Of a DNA stretch of 28,228 bases, positions 16,848 through 25,196 are shown piece after piece (positions within the stretch are counted from its first letter, which is position 1; each line of letters opens with the position of its first letter). The stretch covers positions 1 to 28,228 of the forward strand of contig CAOKJJ010000054.1 of assembly GCA_948468465.1 (NCBI GenBank), read 5' to 3'. The notes below the pieces were generated by a model. That model did not search any database. It saw nothing but the letters and a program-made list of their open reading frames with translations, and was not told the origin of the DNA. A program made the translations under genes and the position numbers. The stretch comes from an uncultured Eubacterium sp. GTDB lineage: Bacteria; Bacillota_A; Clostridia; Lachnospirales; Lachnospiraceae.

Positions 16848-17245
16848 AAGAGGCGGGCGCGGCAGATGTGATAGTGTTTTCAGACTGTTCCCTGCCTGTG
16901 AGTTTAAAACATCCGGAATGGTATGTGTATCTGTTTCGGGATTATAAAGAAATAGAGGAAACGGACGCCATGCGGTTTAATGGCAGCATTAATTATTATA
17001 AGAGCAGGGAAGGGTTTTATGCTACGGCATCAAACCAGCAGTTTGCCGGAAAAAAGAAGGATGTGGATCGGATACTCCAGCAGTTTGCGGATGCAGAAAA
17101 TACCTATATTGTATTTTGGAGAAGTGAAATCGGAAGGACGGATGCAGATATCCAGCGCTTTTTTTCGGATACAGGCATAGATATTACAAAACCGCTGCAG
17201 CTGGCTGAATTTCAGTCTGCCTGGAAAGGTTATTTTATGGAATAG
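16745..17245 (+). CDS. C-terminal soluble domain of the frameshifted GT-C protein
   Basis: This is the +1-shifted continuation of the gene at 15567. After the G run it encodes ANMQGYAGLPLVSWEEYGQ and then a globular domain of about 150 residues (ADVIVFSDC, FNGSINYYKS, YIVFWRSEIGR), likely extracellular after the last TM helix. The frame is open to GTG 16745 only because it overlaps the other frame; no ribosome site supports a separate start. It should be read as part of one gene in which the number of G decides whether this domain is attached. Confidence 0.7.
   Translation: MLFGMGGGSRANMQGYAGLPLVSWEEYGQMENSVKEAGAADVIVFSDCSLPVSLKHPEWYVYLFRDYKEIEETDAMRFNGSINYYKSREGFYATASNQQFAGKKKDVDRILQQFADAENTYIVFWRSEIGRTDADIQRFFSDTGIDITKPLQLAEFQSAWKGYFME
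16759..16767 (+). repeat. Poly-G tract (G9) at a coding frameshift, candidate phase-variation switch
   Basis: Nine consecutive G, the longest G run I see in the window, lie exactly where the frame of the GT-C gene breaks. Insertion of one G or loss of two G restores a continuous protein. Tracts like this change length by slipped-strand mispairing in many phase-variable surface loci. Confidence 0.75.
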
Positions 17246-17310
17246 CAAAATGGGATATGGCAATGTAAATGTAAATAACAATTAGTAAGGGATAGGTTTC
17301 TGGTTAGAAA

Positions 17311-18249
17311 ATGGATAGAAGGTATAAGCTTATAATAAAAACATTTTTGACTATAATGTTTGTGCTTGTTGTGCTGCATAAAACAGATATGCATGCATTA
17401 ATTTGTACAATAGCAGGGTATTCACCAGGATGTTTTATACTGGTATTTGGTGTGAACATATTGGCCGGTTGGGTCGGATCATGCTCATTATATGCTGTAT
17501 ATCAGAAACAGAGTGTATCCTGTATATTTAAGGTTACTTTGAAAAGCAGCTTTTATGCTATGTTTTTGCCAGGGCAGCTGCTGGGGGAAACTACAAAGAT
17601 ATTCATGCTCTCGAAGGATGGGTCATCCTTACTTGAAAGAACAGCTGCTGTTTTTGTGGATAAATTTTTAAACTTATTTGCGTTGGTTTTCGTGGGAAGT
17701 TGCGGAGCTTTGCTTTCATCAAATCTGCATGATCCAGGGATTACGGCATGTCTGGGTTCAGGCTTTGTGATAAGCTTTCTCATTATGATTTTTTTAAACA
17801 ACAGACAAATATCTGCTTTTTTTGTAACATTTGCAAAAAAGAAGATACATTTTATGAAAAACAGCACACTCAAAAAGAAGGCACAGGATGGCTTGGATAT
17901 CTGTCGGATGTATGCCGTGCGTAAGCGGCAATTAGCATATTCTGCCATGTGGGGGATTCTATACCAGATTTTAATTGCCCTGATATATTACATATTAGGG
18001 AATGGCATTCAAATTTCAGTAAATTATTTGGATTATTGCTGGGTGAACGCTATATTGACAATTCTGCTTCTTTTACCGGTTTCGATAAGCGGGATAGGGA
18101 TCAGGGAAGTAAGTTTATCCGCATTGCTGGGCCTTTTAGGCGTAGAGCCAGAGCAGGCAGTGGCAGTTTCATTATTGCTTCTTCTGATACAGATATTGCG
18201 TGCTGTATTGGGAGGGATTTTAATATTTACAGAAAAGGAAAAAATGTAG
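17311..18249 (+). CDS. Flippase-like membrane protein (LPG synthase TM-domain/UPF0104 family)
   Basis: Integral membrane protein of 312 residues with about eight hydrophobic segments. Family features are LKSSFYAMFLPGQLLGETTKIFML (about 72-95), the usual position of the conserved Gly-Glu region, and LLLPVSISGIGIREVSLSALLGLLGV near the C-terminus. This family (MprF N-terminal-like, AglD-like) is found with polyprenyl-phosphate glycosyltransferases and is proposed to flip lipid-linked sugars. Here it follows the GtrB-like GT2 and GT-C genes, so a role in flipping their donor is a fair inference. It is preceded by 65 bases with no gene, the largest gap inside the cluster; no clear promoter or terminator is seen there and the ribosome site is weak. 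Confidence 0.85.
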   Translation: MDRRYKLIIKTFLTIMFVLVVLHKTDMHALICTIAGYSPGCFILVFGVNILAGWVGSCSLYAVYQKQSVSCIFKVTLKSSFYAMFLPGQLLGETTKIFMLSKDGSSLLERTAAVFVDKFLNLFALVFVGSCGALLSSNLHDPGITACLGSGFVISFLIMIFLNNRQISAFFVTFAKKKIHFMKNSTLKKKAQDGLDICRMYAVRKRQLAYSAMWGILYQILIALIYYILGNGIQISVNYLDYCWVNAILTILLLLPVSISGIGIREVSLSALLGLLGVEPEQAVAVSLLLLLIQILRAVLGGILIFTEKEKM

Positions 18250-18250
18250 A

Positions 18251-19429
18251 ATGAGAGTTTTGATGATTGCACCTACGCCGTTTTTTGCGGACAGAGGATG
18301 CCATACCAGGATTTACGAAGAGATAAAGGCGCTGCAGAAACGGGGGCATGAGGTCAAATTGTGTACCTATGGATTAGGCAGGGATGTTCCGGGAATAGAA
18401 ATTGTCAGAACGGTACATTTGCCATGGTATCAAAAGCTGTCAGCCGGGCCGTCAAAAACGAAAATATTATTGCTGCCACTGCTGCTTATTACAGTATTAC
18501 AGGAATGTCACCGATTTAAGCCAGACGTGGTACATGCACATTTGCATGAGGGTGCATGCCTGGCAAAGGTATGCAGACTGTTTTATCCCAGGGCAGCTTA
18601 TGTATTTGACATGCAGGGTTCTTTGACAAAAGAATTGCTTCAGCATGAATTTATCAGGCAAGGCAGTGTAGCCTGCCGCTGTTTTTATAGGCTTGAAAAG
18701 AAGATTGATGCATGGCATACGATTATAGTTTCAGCGGACAGGATCAAAGAGGAACTAAAAGAAATGGGATGCGATACAACAAACTGCATAAACGTAAAGG
18801 ACGGGGTCGATACAAAAGCTTTTTTTCCACAAGCATTTGATAAGGCAATCGCATGCAGGAACGGAGTGGACATTAAAAAGCGCAGAATATTGTATATGGG
18901 ATTGCTGGAAAAGTATCAGGGCGTTGATATCATGCTGGAAGCGTTTCGAATCATATATCAGACGTACACAGAGGTTCAGTTTCTTTTGATAGGATATCCA
19001 AATATAGAAAAGTACAGGTCTATATGTGAGGAAAAAGGCATTTGCAAAGCTGTAATTTTTTTAGGAAAGACAGATTATTTTTCACTGCCCAGATATCTTT
19101 CCCTGGCAGATATTGCGGTTGCGCCTAAGGTATCAAAAACGGAAGGGAATGGAAAAATATATAATTATATGGCAATGGGAATGGCGACGGTAGCATTTGA
19201 TACGAAAGTATCAAGAGAAATACTGGGAGATGCCGGAATATACGCGGCAGAGGGCAATGCCGGCAAATTGGCTGAAAAGCTGATATTTTGCCTGGAACAT
19301 CCGGAATTCGTAAAAAGAATGGGGAAAAGGGCAAGGGAAAGAGCGGAACAGAATTTATCGTGGGACAATGTCGGAAAGAGAATAGAAGAAGTATATAAAA
19401 TTGAATGTTGTAAAAAGGGGCGAAAATAA
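18251..19429 (+). CDS. Glycosyltransferase family 4
   Basis: GT4 enzyme of 392 residues. The N-terminus MRVLMIAPTPFFADRGCHTRIYEE has the GT-B acceptor-side loop, followed by DVVHAHLHEGA. The donor-binding half has LYMGLLEKYQGVDIMLEAF, LIGYP, and VSKTEGNGKIYNYMAMG, where the EX7-type acidic motif is altered to E-G-N-G-K-I-Y-N-Y (the usual second Glu position is not acidic), a variant seen in a branch of GT4. It starts one base after the previous stop; AAGG lies about 12 bases upstream. The donor is unknown. It probably adds a sugar in the same glycan. Confidence 0.88.
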   Translation: MRVLMIAPTPFFADRGCHTRIYEEIKALQKRGHEVKLCTYGLGRDVPGIEIVRTVHLPWYQKLSAGPSKTKILLLPLLLITVLQECHRFKPDVVHAHLHEGACLAKVCRLFYPRAAYVFDMQGSLTKELLQHEFIRQGSVACRCFYRLEKKIDAWHTIIVSADRIKEELKEMGCDTTNCINVKDGVDTKAFFPQAFDKAIACRNGVDIKKRRILYMGLLEKYQGVDIMLEAFRIIYQTYTEVQFLLIGYPNIEKYRSICEEKGICKAVIFLGKTDYFSLPRYLSLADIAVAPKVSKTEGNGKIYNYMAMGMATVAFDTKVSREILGDAGIYAAEGNAGKLAEKLIFCLEHPEFVKRMGKRARERAEQNLSWDNVGKRIEEVYKIECCKKGRK

Positions 19430-19430
19430 T

Positions 19431-20309
19431 ATGAAATGTAGAATTTGCGGAGCAGATATGAAATACATAACGAAATGTGGGCGGGATTATTTTATTGGCA
19501 AAGGTGCTGGTCAATTTAAGGTCTGTTATTGCGAAAAATGTAAAATGGCATATACATATCCACAATTGAATGAGCAGGAACTGAATAAATACTATCCTGA
19601 TTCCTATGAAGCTTACGTTCCTAAAAAAAATGTATTGAATATACTGCAAATCTGTAAGTACTATTCTGACATTCGTCTTATAAATGCAAATCTGAAAAAA
19701 GCGCCTGACAGCATATATGAAATAGGTGCAGGAAGAGGCCAGTTTACAGCAGCTTTAAGAAAAAAATGGAAAAAGGCTGCGTCTGTATGTGGAGCGGAAC
19801 AATCGAGGACAGGAGTAAAAAATGCATATAAAGAGTATGGAATAAAGTTGGAATGCAAATCTGCGGAAAATATTACATTTAACGAAAATTATGATCTGAT
19901 TGTTATGCGCCATGTATTGGAGCATTTGAACCATTTTGAATCAGTTATACAAAACATATATCAAAATGGGTTAAAGGATGGCGGGCTTTTATTTATAAAA
20001 GTGCCTAAATTAAACAGTTATGAAGCAAAGAGGTTTGGCAGGTATTGGGATGGATTTGATTTACCGAGACATCGGACACATTTTACCGACACGGGTATAA
20101 AAAAATTATTATCCCGCTATGGATTCAGAGATATCAAAATATACAATGAAATTGTTCCGTCTTCTTATGACAGAAGCATGCAGTATGAAAAGAGAAGAAG
20201 GGAATATTTATCTGATTCCTGGAAATGCTTTCGATATTTATTTATCTGGATCCGGTTGCAAAAGCATAAGAAGAATGCAGGAAGGATGATTGTTACAGCG
20301 ATAAAATAA
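19431..20309 (+). CDS. Class I SAM methyltransferase with N-terminal zinc ribbon
   Basis: Predicted 292-residue methyltransferase. Residues 1-40 hold two Cys pairs (CRIC at 3-6, CEKC later), a zinc-ribbon typical of sugar methyltransferases, followed by YPQLNEQELNKYYPDSY. The SAM fold has YEIGAGRGQFTAAL (motif I) and VMRHVLEHLNHFE (motif post-I/II). It likely methylates a sugar or lipid-linked sugar; O- or C-methylation is not decided, and it is shorter than classic NovU/TylCIII sugar C-methyltransferases (about 410), which makes O-methylation somewhat more likely. ATG 19431 is chosen, as GGGG lies upstream and the zinc ribbon starts there; TTG 19401 would add ten residues overlapping the GT4. 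The gene looks more A/T rich than its neighbours. Confidence 0.85.
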   Translation: MKCRICGADMKYITKCGRDYFIGKGAGQFKVCYCEKCKMAYTYPQLNEQELNKYYPDSYEAYVPKKNVLNILQICKYYSDIRLINANLKKAPDSIYEIGAGRGQFTAALRKKWKKAASVCGAEQSRTGVKNAYKEYGIKLECKSAENITFNENYDLIVMRHVLEHLNHFESVIQNIYQNGLKDGGLLFIKVPKLNSYEAKRFGRYWDGFDLPRHRTHFTDTGIKKLLSRYGFRDIKIYNEIVPSSYDRSMQYEKRRREYLSDSWKCFRYLFIWIRLQKHKKNAGRMIVTAIK

Positions 20310-20352
20310 CAGTTATTGGACAGGATCGTTTACTAATGAAAGGAAAATAGAA

Positions 20353-21135
20353 ATGAAGACAGTCATATTAGCCGGCGGTTTTGGCACAAGGATCAGTGAA
20401 GAGAGCCATTTAAAACCAAAGCCGATGCTTGAAATAGGCGGGAAACCGATCCTATGGCATATTATGAAGGAATATTCCAGCTATGGTTTTTATGATTTTA
20501 TTATCTGCTGCGGTTATAAACAGCATGTCATCAAAGAGTGGTTTGCGGATTATTATCTTCATAACAGTGATGTAACTTTTGATTTTAGTGATAACAATAG
20601 AATGACCGTACATAATAATGTTGCGGAACCCTGGAAGGTAACGCTGGTGGACACAGGGCTGAACACGATGACAGGCGGGCGTGTCAAGCGCATACAGAAA
20701 TATGTTGGAAATGAAACATTTATGCTTACCTACGGGGATGGGGTTAGCGATGTGAATATCACACAGCTGCTCAAATTTCATCAGTCGCATGGAAAGACGG
20801 CTACCATTACGGTTGCGAGTGTGGCACAAAGGTTTGGAATTTTGGATATTGACGCAGACAGGTCAGTTGCTTCTTTCCGGGAAAAAAGCGTGGATGATGG
20901 GGCAAAGATCAATGCTGGTTATATGGTATTTGAACCCCGGATCTTTGATTATATCAAGGACGATAAAAACGTATTGGAAAAAGAAGTGTTAACCAGGCTT
21001 GCGGATGAAGGAGAGCTGATGGCGCATCTGTTCGGGGGTTATTGGCAGTGTATGGATACAAAGAGGGAAATGGATCAGCTGAATGCGCTGTGGGATGCAG
21101 GAAAGGCACCATGGAAATCCTGGGCAGATTCATAA
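20353..21135 (+). CDS. rfbF: Glucose-1-phosphate cytidylyltransferase
   Basis: Makes CDP-glucose from CTP and glucose 1-phosphate, the first step to CDP-linked 3,6-dideoxy sugars. The 260-residue length matches RfbF/DdhA. The N-terminus MKTVILAGGFGTRISEES with KPKPMLEIGGKPILWH is the nucleotidyltransferase signature; LTYGDGVSDVNI and INAGYMVFEP match RfbF more closely than the dTTP/UTP enzymes. AAAGGA lies 9 bases upstream of ATG 20353. It is followed after 15 bases by rfbH and then by the YerE-like gene. The usual middle gene rfbG (CDP-glucose 4,6-dehydratase) is not between them. Confidence 0.95.
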   Translation: MKTVILAGGFGTRISEESHLKPKPMLEIGGKPILWHIMKEYSSYGFYDFIICCGYKQHVIKEWFADYYLHNSDVTFDFSDNNRMTVHNNVAEPWKVTLVDTGLNTMTGGRVKRIQKYVGNETFMLTYGDGVSDVNITQLLKFHQSHGKTATITVASVAQRFGILDIDADRSVASFREKSVDDGAKINAGYMVFEPRIFDYIKDDKNVLEKEVLTRLADEGELMAHLFGGYWQCMDTKREMDQLNALWDAGKAPWKSWADS

Positions 21136-21150
21136 AAAGGGGGACAGGAA

Positions 21151-22497
21151 ATGTTTGAAATGTGTACAGAAAAAGAAGCGAGGGAAAAGATTTTGCAGTC
21201 CGTAAAAGAATACTGCATCAGATTTCATAAAAAGGAGCAGAAATATCAAAAGGGGGAGCGGATACCTTATGCAGCCCGTGTATATGACAGTACGGAAATG
21301 TGCAGCCTGACGGATTCGGTACTGGATTTTTGGCTGACGTCAGGACGTTATACGAGACAGTTTGAGGAAAAATTTGCTGCATACCTTGGGATCCGGTACT
21401 GTTCTTTGGTGAATTCCGGTTCTTCCGCAAATCTTCTCGCATTTATGGCATTGACATCTCCTCTGCTGGGAGAGCGCCAGGTAAAGCCGGGGGATGAGAT
21501 GATTACAGTTGCCGCCGGGTTCCCGACTACTGTGGCGCCTGCTGTCCAGTATGGTGTAATTCCGGTATTTATTGATGTAACCATACCACAGTATAATCTG
21601 GATGTGTCAAAGCTGGAAGCTGCTTTGTCTGAAAAAACAAAAGTGGTCATGGCGGCTCATACGCTGGGAAATCCATTTGACCTGGCGGCAGTAAAGGACT
21701 TTTGCGACCGGCATGGGTTGTGGCTGATTGAGGATAATTGTGATGCGCTTGGTTCAAAGTATAGGTTAAACGGCACAGAAAGATTCACAGGTACGATCGG
21801 TGACATTGGCACGTCTTCCTTTTATCCGCCTCATCATATGACGATGGGGGAGGGAGGTGCGGTTTATACAGATAATGCCTTATTGCATAAATGCATTCGT
21901 TCATTCAGGGACTGGGGACGTGACTGTACATGTGATTCCGGGCAGGATGGAAAGTGCGGACACCGGTTTCATGGACAGTATGGGGAGCTCCCAATAGGCT
22001 ATGACCATAAATATGTATATTCCCATTTTGGTTATAATCTGAAAGCAACGGATATGCAGGCAGCAGTCGGGTGTGCACAGCTTGAGAAACTGCCGGGGTT
22101 TGTTGAGAGGAGACGGCATAATTTTGCATACTTATACAAGGCGTTAAAGCATGAAGAGGATAAGCTGATTCTTCCAGCAGCCTGTGACCATGCAGAACCA
22201 TCCTGGTTTGGTTTTCTTATGACGTGCCGGGAGGGCCTGGATCGCGGCAGGGTAGTTTCTTATATGGAAGATCATGGAATACAGACAAGGATGCTGTTTG
22301 CGGGAAATCTGACCAGGCATCCATGCTTTAGCCAGATGAAACAGTCGAAAACGGGTTACCGTGTGATCGGTGACCTGGTTCATACAGACCGGATTATGGA
22401 GCATTCCTTTTGGGTGGGTGTGTATCCGGGACTGACGGATGGGATGCTGGACGATATGGCGGAAGTGATTACAGAAGCGGTAAATCAGGTGGTTTAA
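21151..22497 (+). CDS. rfbH: CDP-4-keto-6-deoxy-glucose 3-dehydrase (E1), PMP/[2Fe-2S] enzyme
   Basis: Removes the C3 hydroxyl of CDP-4-keto-6-deoxy-glucose with pyridoxamine phosphate and a [2Fe-2S] cluster; it needs a separate reductase (E3), not seen here. The 448 residues match RfbH/DdhC. SFYPPHHMTMGEGG (223-236) has His229 where aminotransferases have the PLP Lys, the hallmark of E1. The iron-sulfur ligands fit the E1 pattern: Cys197, Cys259, Cys261 and Cys269, that is C-x61-C-x1-C-x7-C, compared with C-x57-C-x1-C-x7-C in the Yersinia enzyme; the extra four residues lie in the loop near 203-213. GGGGGA and AGGA precede the ATG. Placed between rfbF and a YerE-like gene. Confidence 0.95.
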   Translation: MFEMCTEKEAREKILQSVKEYCIRFHKKEQKYQKGERIPYAARVYDSTEMCSLTDSVLDFWLTSGRYTRQFEEKFAAYLGIRYCSLVNSGSSANLLAFMALTSPLLGERQVKPGDEMITVAAGFPTTVAPAVQYGVIPVFIDVTIPQYNLDVSKLEAALSEKTKVVMAAHTLGNPFDLAAVKDFCDRHGLWLIEDNCDALGSKYRLNGTERFTGTIGDIGTSSFYPPHHMTMGEGGAVYTDNALLHKCIRSFRDWGRDCTCDSGQDGKCGHRFHGQYGELPIGYDHKYVYSHFGYNLKATDMQAAVGCAQLEKLPGFVERRRHNFAYLYKALKHEEDKLILPAACDHAEPSWFGFLMTCREGLDRGRVVSYMEDHGIQTRMLFAGNLTRHPCFSQMKQSKTGYRVIGDLVHTDRIMEHSFWVGVYPGLTDGMLDDMAEVITEAVNQVV

Positions 22498-22503
22498 TAA
22501 ATT

Positions 22504-24249
22504 ATGAAAGTAACGGATTACATAGCGGAATTTTTGATTCAAAAAGGAATTACAGATGTTTTCGGGTATCCGGGAGGCATGGTAACACATCTTATGGATT
22601 CATTTTCAAAATACAGCAGGCAGATCAGCAGCCATACTGCTTATCACGAACAGGCAGCTTCGTTTGAAGCCTGCGGATATGCGCAGGCTTCTGGCAAAGT
22701 GGGGGTTGCATATGCTACGAGCGGGCCTGGTGCGACAAATATGATCACAGGAATATGCAATGCTTATTTCGATTCGCTTCCGGTGGTGTTCCTTACGGGG
22801 CAGGTAAATACTTTTGAAGCAAAATGTTCTTATGGGATGCGGCAGAGAGGATTTCAGGAAACGGATATTGTCAGCATGGTGAAAGGAGTCACAAAGTTCG
22901 CCGTCCGCATTGCATCTGCCAGCGAAGTTGAGGAATGCCTGGAAAAGGCATACCAGACAGCGGTGTCAGGACGGAAAGGGCCTGTGCTGCTTGATATTCC
23001 AATGGATGTACAGAAGGCGGATATCAGTTCGTTACGGAGCGTATCTGTATCCGAAAGAAAAGCTGAAAAAAATGCAGAGTATCCCATGATAATAGAAAAA
23101 ATTAGAAATTCACATAAACCGTGCCTGATACTGGGAGCTGCATTGAAACAATACGACAAAGCGGACATGATTGCATTTGCGGATCATATGGGCCTGCCGG
23201 TAGTAACCAGCATGTCTGCCATGGACCTGCTGCCGCATGGACATCCGTTATCTTATGGTTATATCGGCGCTTATGGCTCCAGGACGGCTAACTTTATTGT
23301 TGCCAAAAGTGATCTGCTGCTTGTTCTGGGCAGCCGTCTGGATGTACGGCAGACAGGCAGAGACAGAGAGGCGTTTGCGCCAGGCGCAGTAATTATACGG
23401 GTGGATATAGATCAGAATGAACTGGATTATGAAGTTCGGGGAGGCGGTCTGGACATCCTGGCAGATGCATGGGAAGTCATCTGCTATTTGAAACAGAATT
23501 ATAAAGAAGACAGCTGTAAATATGACAGCTGGAAAAAGATATGCGGCATGATAGCGGAAAAATTAAGCGGGCTGGATGACAGGGTATGCAACACATATGT
23601 AGATAAAATCAGCAGGTATGTGCCGGAGAATGCCGTTATAACTGCCGATGTGGGACAAAACCAGGTCTGGGTAGCGCAGTCCTACAGAGTAAAGAAAAGG
23701 CAGAGCATATTGTTTTCGGGCGGGCATGGAGCTATGGGATATTCCCTGCCGGCAGCCATTGGCGCATATTATGCGGCAAGAAAGCCGGTAGTATGCTTTA
23801 ACGGGGATGGCGGGATTCAGATGAATATCCAGGAGCTGGAGTTTGTCCGGCGGGAACAGCTGCCAATTAAAATATTTGTGTTTAATAATCATGCACTGGG
23901 AATGATCCGGCACTTTCAGGAAATGTATTTTTCAGGAAATTACACGCAGACTGTTTCCGGAAGGGGATATGAAGCGCCTGATTTTGAACAGATTGCAAAG
24001 GCATATGGTATCAAGTATATCTGTTATGAAAAACCGGAAGAGATTTCGGAAAGGTTTATGTATTTGGATGGCCCGGTATTGGTAGAAATAAAGCTGGAAA
24101 TGGATACATATGTGTATCCCAAACTGGAATTTGGGAAAGCAAACCAGGACCAGGAGCCTTTGCTTGACAGAGGTCTGTATGAATATATCATGAATCTGGA
24201 AACGGAGGATGCAGATGAAAAAAATCAGCTTGTTGATCCCTACATATAA
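22504..24249 (+). CDS. Thiamin-diphosphate/FAD acetolactate-synthase-like enzyme, YerE-like
   Basis: Protein of 581 residues with the acetohydroxyacid-synthase fold. The ThDP-activating Glu49 is in YHEQAASFEACGYA; SYGMRQRGFQETD (about 119-131) is the substrate/flavin-contact region; the ThDP-binding motif is G434-D435-G436 to N461-N462. In amino-acid synthesis (IlvB) the gene would sit with ilvN/ilvC, but here it follows rfbF and rfbH directly. YerE of Yersinia O:VI does this: it adds a two-carbon acetyl unit from pyruvate to C4 of CDP-3,6-dideoxy-4-keto-hexose, giving the branched sugar precursor of yersiniose. By context this is the most likely role. It overlaps the next gene by 35 bases. 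Confidence 0.88.
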   Translation: MKVTDYIAEFLIQKGITDVFGYPGGMVTHLMDSFSKYSRQISSHTAYHEQAASFEACGYAQASGKVGVAYATSGPGATNMITGICNAYFDSLPVVFLTGQVNTFEAKCSYGMRQRGFQETDIVSMVKGVTKFAVRIASASEVEECLEKAYQTAVSGRKGPVLLDIPMDVQKADISSLRSVSVSERKAEKNAEYPMIIEKIRNSHKPCLILGAALKQYDKADMIAFADHMGLPVVTSMSAMDLLPHGHPLSYGYIGAYGSRTANFIVAKSDLLLVLGSRLDVRQTGRDREAFAPGAVIIRVDIDQNELDYEVRGGGLDILADAWEVICYLKQNYKEDSCKYDSWKKICGMIAEKLSGLDDRVCNTYVDKISRYVPENAVITADVGQNQVWVAQSYRVKKRQSILFSGGHGAMGYSLPAAIGAYYAARKPVVCFNGDGGIQMNIQELEFVRREQLPIKIFVFNNHALGMIRHFQEMYFSGNYTQTVSGRGYEAPDFEQIAKAYGIKYICYEKPEEISERFMYLDGPVLVEIKLEMDTYVYPKLEFGKANQDQEPLLDRGLYEYIMNLETEDADEKNQLVDPYI

Positions 24250-25168
24250 TGAAATAGAAAATGTGGAGGCATTGAGTATTGCTGTTATCAAAGAACTGGA
24301 GCAAATGCCGGAATATGACTACGAGATTATTTTTATTGATAACGATTCAAAAGATGGAACCAGGAAAAAACTGCGGCAGTTGTGCAGGCATAATAAAAAA
24401 ATAAAAGCCATTCTGAACGCGAAGAATTTTGGCCAGAATAATTCCCCATATTATGGTTTGACACAGACGACGGGAGACTGTGCGATATTGATGTGCGCTG
24501 ATTTTCAAGATCCTGTGGATATGATTCCAAGACTGGTCCGCGAATGGGAAAACGGTTTTAAAATTGTAAGCGCTATCAAAACGGCAAGCAAGGAAAATAA
24601 GGCTATGCGTTTTTTAAGAACCTGTTATTACAGGCTGATCAAAAAATTTTCAGAAGTGGAGCAGATTGAGCATTTTACAGGCTTTGGGCTTTATGACAGG
24701 GATTTCATTCAAGTCTTAAAGGAGTTAAAGGATCCGACGCCGTTTTTAAGGGGAATTGTTGCAGAATTGGGCTTTAAGAGGAAAGAAATTTCATATGAAC
24801 AGCAAAAAAGAAAGGCAGGCAAGTCAAAAAACAATCTTTATACTTTATATGATATCGCAATGCTGAGTTTTACGTCTTATACAAAAATAGGACTGCGTCT
24901 GGCAACTTTTTTAGGTTTTTTGATTTCAGTAGTTAGTATCGTAATAGCATTTGTATACTTTGTATTGAAGCTTTTTCATTGGGATACGTTTATTATGGGG
25001 ACTGCGCCGATTTTAATCGGAATGTTTTTGCTTGGGGCTGTACAGCTGATGTTTCTGGGATTGCTTGGCGAATACATTTTGTCGATCAATATAAGAATTA
25101 TGAACCGTCCGCTTGTAATTGAAGAGGAACGGATTAATTTTGAAATAGAGAAAGAGGCGGATCTTTAA
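24215..25168 (+). CDS. DPM1/GtrB-like polyprenyl-phosphate glycosyltransferase (second copy)
   Basis: Predicted 317-residue GT2. MKKISLLIPTYNEIENVEAL, FIDNDSKDGT, and the DXD-type CADFQDP (about 93-99) match this group; QQKRKAGKSKNNLYTLYDIA replaces the GtrB amphipathic segment, and two TM helices (about 230-256 and 262-290) follow. ATG 24215 is chosen over ATG 24209 because GGAGG (24204-24208) is 6 bases from the former and touches the latter. It overlaps the YerE-like gene by 35 bases, and a GT-C-like protein follows, so the pair may put a sugar onto polyprenyl phosphate and then onto the glycan outside. It differs clearly from the 14620 copy, so a different sugar is likely. Confidence 0.92.
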   Translation: MKKISLLIPTYNEIENVEALSIAVIKELEQMPEYDYEIIFIDNDSKDGTRKKLRQLCRHNKKIKAILNAKNFGQNNSPYYGLTQTTGDCAILMCADFQDPVDMIPRLVREWENGFKIVSAIKTASKENKAMRFLRTCYYRLIKKFSEVEQIEHFTGFGLYDRDFIQVLKELKDPTPFLRGIVAELGFKRKEISYEQQKRKAGKSKNNLYTLYDIAMLSFTSYTKIGLRLATFLGFLISVVSIVIAFVYFVLKLFHWDTFIMGTAPILIGMFLLGAVQLMFLGLLGEYILSINIRIMNRPLVIEEERINFEIEKEADL

Positions 25169-25196
25169 ACAAGTGTAAAGAAAGAGGGCTGTATTT

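Noticed and set aside
17246..17310. Internal promoter or terminator in the largest gap of the operon
   Set aside because: No stem-loop with a T run and no convincing -35/-10 pair was visible.
22504..24249. Housekeeping acetolactate synthase IlvB
   Set aside because: No ilvN, ilvC or ilvD neighbours; it lies directly behind rfbF and rfbH and overlaps a glycan GT, which fits a YerE-like role better.
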